From the NCBI GenBank assembly GCA_002118135.1, contig BDIU01000256.1:250773-314772 (forward strand): DNA of 64,000 bases, given 5' to 3'. This DNA comes from Trebouxia sp. TZW2008. Its lineage: Eukaryota; Chlorophyta; Trebouxiophyceae; Trebouxiales; Trebouxiaceae. How positions within the stretch are numbered: position 1 is the stretch's first letter; each line of letters begins with the position of its first letter. Made by a program: the position numbers and the translations under genes. Positions 9,912 to 21,159 of this stretch are shown here, one piece after another. The notes beneath the pieces were generated by a model. The model was given only the letters and a program-made list of their open reading frames with translations, searched no databases and was not told where the DNA came from.

Positions 9912-12900
9912 ATGGGCAGAAAACGGTCAAGATCGGTCAGCAGCTCTGGCACAAGCAGCGACAGCCAGCCTTCCGAGCAATATCACGGTCGAAGATCACA
10001 CAGGAGCCGCAGCCGAAGCCGAGAGCGCAGAAGGGACACGCGACGAGACTCGAGAAGCCCCCGGCACGGCGATCACACCCACCGATCTTCAGCACATCGG
10101 CACGTCAGGAGCAGAAGCCCCAGACACTCGCGGCGATACTCCCCATCCGATAGACGGCATGCAGACCACAGGAACTTGCGGGAGCGCAGTCCTCGATACG
10201 AGTCTCAACGAGGAGGAAGACAACAGCAAACGCTGAGTGACGCGCCTCCGGAGGAGTTCAGCATCCACAGGTATTTGTCGAGATTCACTTTTGACCAACC
10301 CAGTGTTGCAGTGCATCTTTGCAACGACCTCAAATGACCTCAGTTTGCTGTGTTTTGCAGGGCAAAGGTGCAGTCTGTGCGACCTTTCGGGGTGTTTGTT
10401 GCCTTTCCCGGTCACAGGAGGCATGGCATGGTTCACAACAGCCAGATTGCAGAGGAGCTGCGCTTCAGCAGGGAGGATGAAGACGACATGAAAGTCAAAG
10501 CCATGGAGTTCTATGCATCCATTGGCTCAGAGGTAGCTTTCAGATGCATTTTCGGCCGTGCCTAAGCACAAATGCTCTTTACCGTCTCGTTTCTCATGAG
10601 GGGCGGTGATATTACCCTTCCTTGGCTGGAAATACTTGGCTATATACTCGCTGAGCATGCTTGCCCAGTCATGCGCATGCACATGCTATGAGCAAGCAAG
10701 TCTTGTTCTGACATTTGTCACAATCTGGACTTGCAATGCAAGCTTTGAGCAGCCAGCAAGACCAAGCTGTAGCTTGTGTGCATCTGACCGCAGCATGCTG
10801 TTGTTAGCTCCAACCCCAGTCCTTTATAACGTGTGCCAATAGATGCATTTCTGCTGATGAAAGATAAACAGCAAGAGGAGAATGTGGTTCTGACTTCAGG
10901 TGTGGGTCAAAGTGGTGGAAGTCAGGCAGGAGAGCAATGGCTTCAAGGTTGCTTGCAGCATGAAGGTACAATTTTTGGTTTCTCCTCTTCAGAAATTTTA
11001 ATGTTCTGCAATCAAGGCACAATCTCAATAAGCAGTGTGTGTCAGCTTGCTCCAGCACTGCATGAGCAGCGCTGGTACAGACAAGCAGTCAGCAATGCCT
11101 GCTGTATTCCTTGCACTGTGAAAGTGTGCTCACCAATGCTGTGCAACTGCTTTGCATGCAGCAACAGCATCAATGTTATTTAAGGCTTGGCCAATACAGC
11201 GCTCTGCTCGCTGCAGTCAAAGTTCAGTCAGCACCTGCAACGCATGCCTGCCACAACACTCACAGCAAGCTGGTGTCTTCAGATATGCTGAACACTATGT
11301 AGCACCAAAGTGAGGATTCAAACAGCTTATGCCAGTGCTTGAATGTACCCCTTGCTTCTGTATGCACTAGCTGGGTCGTTGAACCCCACTAGAAAGCAGG
11401 AATGATAATTGATAACGATCATGTCAGTGCAGGCAGTGTCTCAAGAAGATGGCACTGATCTGGACCCCAGCAATACTCAGGCAGGAGGTCCAAAGGGGGG
11501 TGGCGGTGGGCCCCCTGGGGGTTTCAGGGGCCCTGTTAGTGACAGCCCCCCTGAGCTTGGCAGCATCCAGAAAGCCGCGGTTCGCAGCATCAAACCCTAT
11601 GGGGTGTTCGTCCAGATGGAAGGGTTCAGATCCAATGCGCTGGTTCATGTGTTTCAGGTGCCTTTTAGCAGGTCCGAGAACAATTTTGCTTAATTGGCAT
11701 ACACTTGCATACATACATGCACAGCAAGATCGTGCTACAAAGCGCTGCTGCTGTCATCAGTTGTGTGCGATGCACCTGAGAAGGTATACGTAATGGCAGC
11801 ATCTTGGGTTTTGTTTACTGTTTTGCAAGCACCTGTTACAACCCCAGCTCAAGCATCCATTACCAATTGTCAGGCGACTCACATGTCACTCATTGTGACA
11901 TTCAGGTTTGAATGTTGCAGTGCAGACAGTCGCAGAAGCTGATGCGTGCTTGCGACAGGACTGCTCACCTGCACTGGGCACCGCGCACAGTCCAACTGCG
12001 CTCACATCCCATTTTGGTCTGTGGACTGCAGGGTTCATGTGGTGCTTGAATCTTGAACATGTCATGCAATGCTCATATCAACAACAAATGCGTCTTGCAA
12101 TGTTTGTATCAAAAGTAACGCGTCAGAACACGTTCAAACTTGCTTATGTCCAAGTTCAATGGGTCGTGCAGGGCTTGTATACAAAACAAATGTGGAAAAC
12201 AGGGTTGTAAGTTTCAATTGCTTGTGACAGGTGGCTGATGGGATGGACATTGGCAAAGAGGACTCAGATGAGGAGAAGGTTGCTGCTGTGAGTGCTGTGG
12301 TGAGTGTGGGCGAACAGGTCTATGTCAAGGTGGTGGAGATCAAGGAGGACGATGGCTCTGGCAGGTCAGCCTTGTTCCAACTAACTCACGCTGATTGCAA
12401 CCCCACAAAAACGACTTGCAGTTTTGTGTCATGACACCAGCAACTGACAGCGATGCCGCCCACAAAGAAGACTGTGCAAGAAAAGCCACTTGAAGCAAAC
12501 TTCACAGTAAGAATGTTGTTAAACTTACGCATTGTCACATTGGTTGCATGTTCTGCAAAAGGCAGCAAGCTGCCCTTCTTTGCTAGCCAGTTGCAAGACA
12601 GGCGCTTTTCAATGGCTTTGCTGAAGGGGATGCCTGCCAGTAATCACAGAGCCCTAAACGGCAAATGCATGTTTGCTGAGCACCTACCAGGGTTTGTTGC
12701 TCACCAAGCCTGTTCTTGCTGCTTGCTGCTTTGGATTCTGCCACCCCTGCAACACCGCTCATGGCAAACAAAGTATTTGCAGCCATTGAAAGCTTGAGGT
12801 AATTTTTTGATAGCACAGCCACAGCACCATGTGCATGCTCCAGAAGAGTAAAAAGCAAAAGAGAGCAGAAGAAAAAGATGCAAAATGCAAAGATAATTAC

Positions 12901-15118
12901 CCTCCTCTGCTTTTGCTGTGGGACTGAGGGCAGTCTCTTTGCTACAGGAATCGCCTGCCTTGCATGGCTGCAGGGCTACTAATCTGCCAAAACCCTAGGC
13001 AGCCTTTCCGCACCTGCCAGGGTGGCAGATCTTGGCGACATTCTGCTTCATATCACCAACAACATCATTTACATGTGTTCTAGTGAAACCCTGTGAGTCA
13101 GCTAGGTGCACACAGAAGCAATGAGCAGCCCTCAAAACGCTTGTATACAGATTGCTACAACATTAATGATGTTGGTGATTACGCATTGTGGCATGATGAG
13201 TACAATAGGAGAAACTCAACAGCAGTGATATGCACATGATAGTCTTGATGAAAGCCACTTTGCTATTTTGCTGGGCAATGTGTTGCTGATGTAGCATGGG
13301 GATGCCCGCCAACGCTTGGAAGGTGTACTTTGGTGACCTATCTCAAGTTTTGCAAGCAGTTTGGTCGACCTTCTTGTGTTCGTTGCTTGTGGCAAGTGTT
13401 CCTCAGCAACAGCAAGAAGCCGCTCCATGGCTCCTGTGCATGAATCCTATGTGCGTTGAGACCAAAGATTGGGGCACCGATCAAACCTCCCATAAGGTTG
13501 GGACATTTTCGTTTGGCATGCTCATAACAAGTCTTTCACAAGAAAACACTGCATTGCAGCTGAGCATGTTTGGATTCTTTCCTGCGTCATGCAGGGGTCC
13601 AAAGATTAGTGCATCCATCAAGCTAGTCTCTCAGAAGGATGGGACAGATCTGGACCCCCACGGGACCAAATTTCAGCCCAGAGGGGCGGAAGGGGGCGGC
13701 CCACCTGGCTCTGGAGGCAGACGCCCTGTGGGAGGGCGTGCTGGCGAAGCTGCAGGTAATGACAATGTGAAGCCGTAGTTGATTGAGTTAATGCAGATGC
13801 AGCAGCTGCAAAGGTGTGAACCCCAAAGGCAGTATCTTTTAGCCCAGGGTCTTGGAGGGGTGCCCCTGCCCTTGGCTCAGGGGCGGTTCTCTTGGCCCTG
13901 GGGGCAGACGCCCTGTGGGAGGGCGTGCTGGTTAAGCTGCAGGTACTATGAATTGGAGCTGTTCTCAAAGCAGTGACCACTGCAGACGGTGATGGTGATA
14001 GTGATTGTGATTGTCAAGGTGAATATAGAGGGTCAAAGCATCATCCTGAGCTGGTGCACTTTATTGCAATGCCTTGCTCATTCACAGGCCCCTGCAAGCA
14101 TAGTGGATGGTGGCACACATCTCAGTGTGCTGCCATAACAAATCAGGCAGCACAAATAACAAGACGTGTAGTGTGTCTACTGAGCAGTCATAGCAATACA
14201 GACTGTTTGCGACAGTTGACAGCATTATGAGCAGCATATTGGAGGCAAAAAGATGATCTGCATTGACACACGCCTTATAGGTACCAGGTATACAATCAAA
14301 CGAAGTTGATGCCTTTCCTTTGAAGAGAATTTTGGGTTGCCTTCTGGCTACTGTTCTAACTAGGCCTGATTATGTGATGGTGTAGGGGGCAAAGTGGATT
14401 GGGGCCATCTATCCGCTGGTGATGCAGCCCTGAATGCTGCCTTCACAAGAGGTGGGCAACAGTATGACATGATTGGTGAAGAAGTTGATGACATGGCGCT
14501 GGACAGGCTAGCAAGCCAGGGGGGTGCAGCCCCCCTGGCCCCCTTGGGGCGGGGTAGGGGGGCTGTGCAGCCTGCCTGGATGACCAATCCTGCTGCCACT
14601 GCAGCACCTGGCTCAGATGGTGAGCCAGCTTGTTATGCTGACTTTGTTGCTATCACTGAGCTGTTTTTGTCTCGTCGAAAGACACAACAAGGCAGCTGAA
14701 GCACTTGATGTGGCTGTCAAACTTGTTGTCAAGCAAAGTGTGCCTTGCAGTGAAAATGGTACTTCCTGTATCCCACACACGCTTCACATGCATGAGCATT
14801 ATTGCTGATACTGGACGCTGTGCCAAAATTCAGTGTCATAAGTGCTCATGCCAAGGGCTGTTATGTAAATATTGTGATTGTATGTCTGACTGCAAAAGCA
14901 GCAATGCCGTGCTCAAATTACCGTGAGCCTTGGGTCATGAATGCATACAACCTGTGTGGTGTGCAGCTGGTCAACAGATCACAAGCTTGGAGGAGGCGCT
15001 GGCCATACTAGCAGCAGCAAAGCACAGCAAAAGGAGCAAAAAAGACAAGAAGCAGAAAAAGGAGAAGAAAGACAAGAAGGAGAAGCATGCCAAGCATAAG
15101 CACAAACACAAGAGTTGA
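9912..15118 (+). CDS. SR-rich protein with two S1 domains (ZCCHC17/pNO40-like)
   Basis: Eight exons: 9912-10270, 10361-10532, 10900-10965, 11433-11657, 12231-12364, 13595-13755, 14386-14619 and 14967-15118. They sum to 1503 nt, a 500-residue protein. Residues 1-115 are Arg/Ser-rich, as in splicing proteins. The first S1 domain starts at about 120 (VRPFGVFVAF, GMVHNSQ, VWVKVVEVR) and ends in the signature KAVSQEDGTDLDP. The second begins LGSIQKAAVRSIKPYGVFV and ends KLVSQKDGTDLDP. These S1-plus-xDLDPxN endings match animal ZCCHC17/pNO40 and related plant OB-fold proteins, which act in ribosomal RNA or mRNA processing in the nucleus and nucleolus. The C-terminus is a Lys/His-rich tail (KKDKKQKKEKKDKKEKHAKH). 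No CCHC knuckle is visible, and the S1 unit is duplicated, unlike the usual single copy. A TGTAA lies near 15367. Confidence 0.85.
13715..13950 (+). repeat. Downstream copy of S1 gene exon 6 3' edge
   Basis: The end of exon 6 with its donor (gcagacgccctgtgggaggg through gctgcaggta) recurs about 184 bp downstream at 13905-13947. The second copy has lost the frame with the body of the exon and is intronic. Confidence 0.8.
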
Positions 15119-15785
15119 GCTTTGTAGAGTCAGTTTGAAGTGCACTCTAAGGGGTTGCTGGAGCTTGTGGCTGCCAATGACATTATGTCCTGCCAGCTGC
15201 AAGAGACACTTTCTGCTTATGGCATCAACAGTCTGTTGACTTCTTTCCTGACTGAACACAGACTACGTTTCCTGAAGGCTTATGCCAGCCCTGACGTTCA
15301 GCATCTCATAGCTGCACATCATTTAACACTTTGTGATTCGGTCAGAAGGGTGTGAGCTGTCTGGTGCATGTAAGTCGGCAAGGTCAGTTTGCTTTCGTCT
15401 GCCAAAGTATCACATGAGGAGCTGGCGCTGCATCAGCATCTATTCAAACCTCTTGCAAAAAGAGGCGAGGGAGCACGTCAAGGTTAGCCTTGCTTGAGGT
15501 GGGTCTCTGAAAATTGCAACTATCTATACAGACGCCTGAGGTTCAGCCTGGCGCTTTGCAAGCTCTACGACCGGCAGCAACCTCCTCAGGCATGCTTGCA
15601 CATTCGTTGCTTGGCCTGACAAGGTGCAGTCACAAACATGCACACGTCTGATATTCACCGCAACTGGTTAAGGCAGTAAGCAGACACAGCGCAAAAAGGA
15701 GGACTGGTGCGTTTTACACAAACATTTGGATGCTGCCTAGACCAAAAGCGTCATATAGGTAACTCAAAAACACTCAGAACTGCTG
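15119..15785. other. Convergent 3' spacer
   Basis: This stretch of about 670 bp lies between the stop codons of the plus-strand S1 gene and the minus-strand NEMP gene. A plus-strand TGTAA is near 15367 and a minus-strand TGTAA (ttaca on plus) is near 15714. No gene is seen. Confidence 0.5.
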
Positions 15786-18700
15786 TCATGACCTGCGTGC
15801 ACGACCAGAAGACAAACGAGACTTAGTTGCCGTTTTGGACGGGGTATAAGATGGCTGCTGATCCTGATCAGTATCATCTGAGTCATCACCACCTTTGCCT
15901 GGTGGTGTGAGTACCCCATTCTGCCTATCTACTATGTGGCCATTTGCGACAAGCTTGTTGTAAGTTGCGCTGTTCAGCTTGATGGTCCTGCCTGTGGCCT
16001 CATTCAAGATGTAGCCCCTGCACAACACCAACGTGCCTATTTTGAACTCAATCAACAAACCTTGCAGTGATGCACTAAGCTTGAGGGCTAGGTAGCACAG
16101 AATTGCAGACGTCAAGCTGCATAAGTCCTGCTATAAGCCAGCACATCTCAAGTGATTGCAGCAAGCTCAGCGTTTGCTGTATCCAGTCAGCATTGACACA
16201 GTCACAGCCACAAGTGAGTGAGTTGGAATGGAGCAGCATGCTTGAAAATACTGTACTTCTTGCCCGCAAACGAGCTGCTTGAAACGGTAAGTTTTTGGAT
16301 TCCATTTGAATGCACACACATTCAGCCGTAGACAGCTGCGCCAAATCTTACCTCTGCACTAGGGGACTGATGTTGTTCTCCTGCGCACCAGCCTTGTGCT
16401 TTGGGGTGGCTTGGGGTCTGTCAGCAGGGGGGGTGGGGGCAGGAGGGGTGCTGGCCTCATACTCGCCAGGCAAAGGGGTGTCTGCTGCTGGATGCGTCCA
16501 GCCAGATGTTGAGCCCTGCCGTCGTGTTGTTGACCCTGTGCATAAGCAAGCAGTAGTTGAAAGATGCTGACAATCACACAAGCTATGGGGTGGGGTCCGG
16601 GGGGGTTGAGTGCAGGGGTGGTGCTGGCCTCACACTCCCCAGGCAGTGGAGTGCCTGCTGCCGGATGTGTCCAGCCTGATGTTGAGCCCTGCCGCCGCGT
16701 TGTTGACCCTGTGCGCAAACCAGAGCTTGTTGAAACAAGATTTCACAAGCTGTGGCTTCTCGTTGCGCTTGTGCATGAGGGAACAAAACCGGTAAAGATA
16801 GCAAAACAAGAAGTTTCCACTCAAGCGCGACACCGTCTTGGCAAGGTGACATGTCCAAAGAGAGCAGGGGCACACATAGAACGGCACGTGGGGGAGGGGG
16901 GGGGAAACACCTCAAAGCACAGGTGCAAGCAGCAATCTGCATGTGCTAGCACATGTACCAGGTGTTTGCAAGAAGGCTTGGGGGTTTTTGTTTGTGTACG
17001 AATCCATCTTGGCAAGGTAATGTGTCCAAAGCAGGGAATGACAGAGAAAATTTTGGGAAAGACAATCTTGAAGCACAGATGCAAACGTGGCTATTGGGGG
17101 GCCAGCAGGTTTCTGTGAGACCGCAGGCTGAGGTTCCCGTTTGTGCGCGAACCCATCTTGGCGAGGTGACATGTTCAAAGCCAGCAGGAAACAAAAGAGA
17201 GGAGCACTTGGGAAAACAACCTCAAAGCACCGGTGCAGGCATGATTTCTGGGGTGTCAGCATGTATTAGGTGTTTGTGGAAAGGCTGGCTGGGTTTTCCG
17301 CTTGTGTGTGAAAGCATCTTGGCGAGGTGACATGCTCCAAAGCAGGGAATGACAGAGAAAAGAGAGGCAATTCTGACAGCAACCTCAAAGCACCGATGCA
17401 AGCATGAATCTTGCGGTGACAGCAGGCGTACCAGGTGTTTGTGAGAAGGCTGGCTGGGGTTCCCGCTTGTGAGTAAAAGCATCTTGGCGAGGAGACATGT
17501 CCAGAGCTGGCTGCAACGCTGGCTCATCCTGAAACTGCTGCAGCAGCTGCTTGCCAGCTTCCTTGCTGTCTGTCCATGTGTCTTGAATACGCTGCTGCCT
17601 TCAGAGAGAAATCGGAGCTAACTTGGACAGTACAACTTTACAGGTATGGTCAATACAGGCCCATGCCTTGCACACAGTGTCAAGCAGTAGAGCCATTTCT
17701 GCTCCCTGTTCTTTGTCAATAGCTGGGAATACAACGCTGCTGCTGCTGCTGGTTGCAAGAAGGTTTTGGGGAACACTGTCAACGTGTAGTAGAACGCTTT
17801 TTGGTTAGCCCAGGTGGAAACTTGACCTGTGCGCTGATACACAGAACAGTACAGCAAAGCATGATCGGCTGCCTGATGTTTTGCAGCAGCTAGAAATACA
17901 CTGCTGTGTTCAATGTAGACAAGCTGAAGTCTGCAACATGTACAACAGTGTACATCTACAGCAGGCTGGTTCATGCACAGCTCATGACTCAAAAGAATGC
18001 TGGTGTTAAAACCACCCAGTGGCAACCAACCTTTTGTACCAAATTATGGTAGCAGGAATGCAAGCAATCAGCAGCACACACAGCCTGTATGGCACTGGTG
18101 CTGCAGAGACTGTGCAGCCTAAACAGCAACTCCCACCAACACCTCAGAAGTGCAAATTATGCTGATATTGACTTTGTGAATGCAAGCCACCTTTTGTCCC
18201 GGTTGATGCTTGCTAGAATATAAGCGATCAGCCGCACACACAGGATTGCAAATACCCCTGTCACACTGTCACACTGGTGCTGCAGGACACCAAACTTTTG
18301 CACAGCTTGAAATTCATATCCATTCTGGTGTGGACTGTGTCTACTGGCAACTGACCTTTTGTCCCAAATTATGGTAGCTGGAATGGAAGCAATCAGCAGC
18401 ACACACAGCGTCGCGGACGCCTCGGTCATGCTTGTGCTGTTGTAGACTAGTCCAAGGCCCATCAGCATCAGCCCGTACTTCAGGATGTTGAGCAGCTTCA
18501 AATTGCCCTCATCATCATAGTAGTAAGTGATGGCAGCGCCGCTCAGCCCTGATAAGACGAGGTATGCCCATGCCAGCTGCATTACACATAGTGGGTTGTA
18601 CAACGCTATCACAAAGTCAGCGAGTTTGCCAGGCAGCACCTCTGGGCATACAGGCCAACACAACAATGCCTCAAACGTGTTGTTTGTCTCACACCAGACT

Positions 18701-20802
18701 AGTGTTATTTTGAAAAGTCAGCATGCATGCAGCAAAACCAGCTCTGACTCTGTGAGTTCTTGCCAGGGTTGACTGCAGTCATGGTAAACTACACAGCAAC
18801 AGACAATCTGGATGTCGGCTTCCCCAGTACATCTGCAAAGGCTGCTCATGCAGCATCAAATCAGAAGCAAACCAAAACAAAAAGTCTGCACTCTGAAGCA
18901 TCACATTGGGAGTTCCCAATGTCAGAAACAACGCAGGAGAGCCAGAGCAAAGCAAGCCTTTTGTGCAGCCTAGTCAAAAGGCTTGCTGTGCTCTGGCTCT
19001 CCTACGTTGTCTCTGACACGCTCCCACCAACAAGCTACTTCTACAAATATTCCCATGCGGATGTCCATACGGCATAGTTCTAGGTGCTGCTCGCTGTTGA
19101 CATCGATCAAAGGCACAGCATCACCTTGTTGTGAATGAGCTGCTGCCAGGATGGAATCCAGCGTCCAAACAGGTATCTGACCAAGCCAGAAAGGCTGCTG
19201 CCAAAGAAAGCAAAGGCCGCTGCCATGCTCTTCTTGTTGGGAGTCTGCCTGCATGTCACCATCTAACATTTGCCAGGGCTGCTTCTGCACAGCTTACTTT
19301 TTTGTCATCATGGTGTATAGCAGACCAAGTGGCAAGTGATCAGATGCCCTGTGACCTACGCCATTTTACACTGGAGCAAATGGTGCAGAAACCAGAGAAC
19401 TTGACAATTTTCAGCTGACAGCATGTAAGGAACAGGGTAGCCTTTGAGGCATGCAACAATGCAGAGCATAGGGCGTTCAGGCTGCAGGATGTCTGTGTGT
19501 AGGATGAAGGGCATTGGCAGTGATGGAGATCTTGAGCAAGGACAAGGACAACACTCTGTGATGGAAATGAAAATTGAATTGCAGAGACCCACTATGCATA
19601 TAGTTTGCTATCAGTGTCATTCGCACCTCACAACCCCTGTATGGCACTGACAAATGGACAAACCATGTATAACAACGGTGACCATACGGCAAGCGATGTT
19701 ATCGATTGCAGTTACCTGGCCAGCATGAAGACAAGCAGCAAGACAGCCAAGAGCAAGGAGGTCAAGGCGCCAGTACTGACGTTTGCATCTCACAATAGCA
19801 ACCTTTTTCGTCAACGGCAGTTACCTGGCCAGCATGAAGACAAGCAGCAAGACAGCCAAGAGCATGAAGGCCAAGGTGCCAGTGCTGACATTTGCATCTC
19901 ACGAGAGCAACCTCTTTTGTCAACTGCAGTTACCTGGCCAGCATGAAGACTAACAGCAAGACAGCCAAGAGCATGAAGGCCAAGGTGCCAGTGCTGACGC
20001 GGAACGTCAAGGATTGGCTCAGCAGCTCTGCATTAAAGAAGAGCAGCACGCCAGCAATACCAGCAACAACTAGCGGGATTGACACCTGCTCTGATATCTC
20101 CAAATGGCATTTTGCTTCACCTACAGGTAACGCTCCAGCAGTTGCAATGATGTGCTGCTGGCAGACCTGTTCATTGAATACATGCCTCACAAGGACTGTG
20201 CTGCATCAGTGCTGCACAGCAACAGCTCTTGTCTTGCGTCGATCTTACAGGAGGCCGTAACTTCTGGAATTCAGGCAAGTGGCACTTCATCTAACGCAGA
20301 AGGCTGCAGGGCTGTAGTCATCTGGGCACCAGAAATCAAATGGGATCACCTGTTTTGAAAAGGCCAATCCCTTGTGTTGGCACTACACCAACATATGTTG
20401 TTTGAAAAGGAGTGATGCTCAACACGCATGTCCGCTTATGGCCTGACACCAGCCTCTCAAGGCCACACCATGCTGTGTTGTCATCTAAGATTTTGTCAGC
20501 AAGAGAGTCTTCGCTCTGGGCGATGAACACGTCAAAGTCCTGCAGGAGAGCAAGCTCAGTACTGCTTGACTGAGATGTGCCATGTTGCAATTCAATCGTC
20601 TGACGCTTGCCTGCTTGTGAGGACAGGAAATATTGACACTTTTGTAGGACCATAAATGGGGCCAGAGGTGCCACTTGGGCACACCGGCAAGAGGCTCAAC
20701 TTGTACCGGTGTGCCGTCTGTCAGAGATCTTGTTTTGCACAAGGCGATTGGCAAGCAAATGGAGAGAAGTAACAGTACGAGCCTGCGCGTAAAGTGGCGC
20801 AT
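15786..20802 (-). CDS. NEMP/PNET2 nuclear-envelope integral membrane protein
   Basis: Eight exons in transcript order: 20802-20685, 20610-20350, 20120-19934, 19248-19125, 18576-18356, 17598-17432, 16535-16352 and 16017-15786. They sum to 1494 nt, 497 residues, and all splice phases agree. The start codon opens a signal peptide (RRLVLLLLSICLPIALC). A lumenal region of about 100 residues precedes five membrane segments: SIPLVVAGIAGVLLFF, TLAFMLLAVLLLVFMLA, AAAFAFFGSSLSGLVRYLF, LAWAYLVLSGLSGAAITYYY, and LKYGLMLMGLGLVYN running into VLLIASIPATII. The pattern and the NLKLLNILKYGLMLMGL stretch match the NEMP (DUF2215) fold; members sit in the inner nuclear membrane and link it to chromatin. The tail is disordered and ends with GYILNEATGRTIKLNSATY and a basic segment. 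Its start lies 357 bp from the divergent BFN gene. Several introns are arrays of exon-edge copies. Confidence 0.88.
16590..16708 (-). repeat. Upstream copy of NEMP exon 7
   Basis: On the minus strand this segment repeats the acceptor and the first 40 or so codons of exon 7 (GSTTRRQGSTSGWTHPAAGT), 173 bp upstream in transcript order. It lacks the GTAAG donor of the true exon, so the 16535-16352 copy is taken as the real one. It could serve as an alternative acceptor. Confidence 0.8.
16790..17431 (-). repeat. 150-170-bp array of NEMP exon 6 3' edge copies
   Basis: The element c(a/g)tcttggc(a/g)aggt recurs at 16834, 17005, 17154, 17315 and 17480, offsets of 171, 149, 161 and 165 bp. On the minus strand each unit repeats the exon 6 end (DMSPRQDAFTHKREPQPAF and variants) plus its donor region. 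The 17480 copy belongs to the true exon; the others lie downstream in the intron. Confidence 0.85.
18020..18355 (-). repeat. 160-164-bp array of NEMP exon 5 3' edge copies
   Basis: The exon 5 end (LLIASIPATIIWDKR on the minus strand, plus donor) recurs downstream with the block ccttttgt starting at 18354, 18190 and 18030. Offsets are 164 and 160 bp. The frames of the two extra copies are degraded. Confidence 0.85.
18904..19017. other. Long near-perfect hairpin in NEMP intron
   Basis: 18921-18963 and 18975-19017 are inverted repeats: 43-nt arms, three mismatches, 11-nt loop. They begin gtcagaaacaacgcaggaga and end in its complement. A second small palindrome, cattggg-agtt-cccaatg, abuts it at 18904-18921. 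The element lies wholly in the intron between NEMP exons 4 and 5 (19124-18577). The geometry suits a miRNA precursor or a short terminal-inverted-repeat element; the sequence alone cannot decide. Confidence 0.8.
19700..19933 (-). repeat. 109-bp array of NEMP exon 3 3' edge copies
   Basis: The block gttacctggccagcatgaag occurs at 19711, 19820 and (last bases varying) 19929, exactly 109 bp apart. On the minus strand each copy repeats the exon end encoding GTLAFMLLAVLLLVFMLAR and the donor gtaact. The copy at 19934 belongs to the true exon and the others lie downstream of it. Confidence 0.92.
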
Positions 20803-21159
20803 TCAGCGGCAAGCCTGAAAAGCCTACGGAGAAACCCGTCGAGTGATCAGCCGAGCTTTGGGTTTCGTCAGGCGCAAAAGACCGTGTGATTCGCGTCTAG
20901 CCTGTTCAAGATGTACCGAGCGCCTACACAGGCTTTGTGTGACTTTCACAGAGCGTGCTGCACGAGCAGGTGCGCGACGAGCTGCTAGCATGCGCCGAAG
21001 TTCCGGAAGCAAAGCAGCACATGGATTTAGTCACACAGGCAATCTCCCTCGATTTTGGCTCGAAATTTATTTATTGCTGACAAGGAGCGGAGCTTTTCGC
21101 TGGGTGTCAATTTTGATCTTGACACTGTAGCTGCTGCGCTTTAGGCTCTTGTAGGCATC
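20803..21159. promoter_or_regulatory. Divergent promoter between NEMP and BFN genes
   Basis: This 357-bp gap separates the ATG of the minus-strand NEMP gene from the ATG of the plus-strand nuclease gene. It must hold both promoters and both 5' UTRs. No TATA box or recognisable operator stands out. Confidence 0.5.

Noticed and set aside
15786..16115. Stand-alone small gene with a viral-like GRTIKL motif
   Set aside because: The frame joins NEMP exon 7 in exact phase 2, so it is the last NEMP exon rather than a separate or virus-derived gene.
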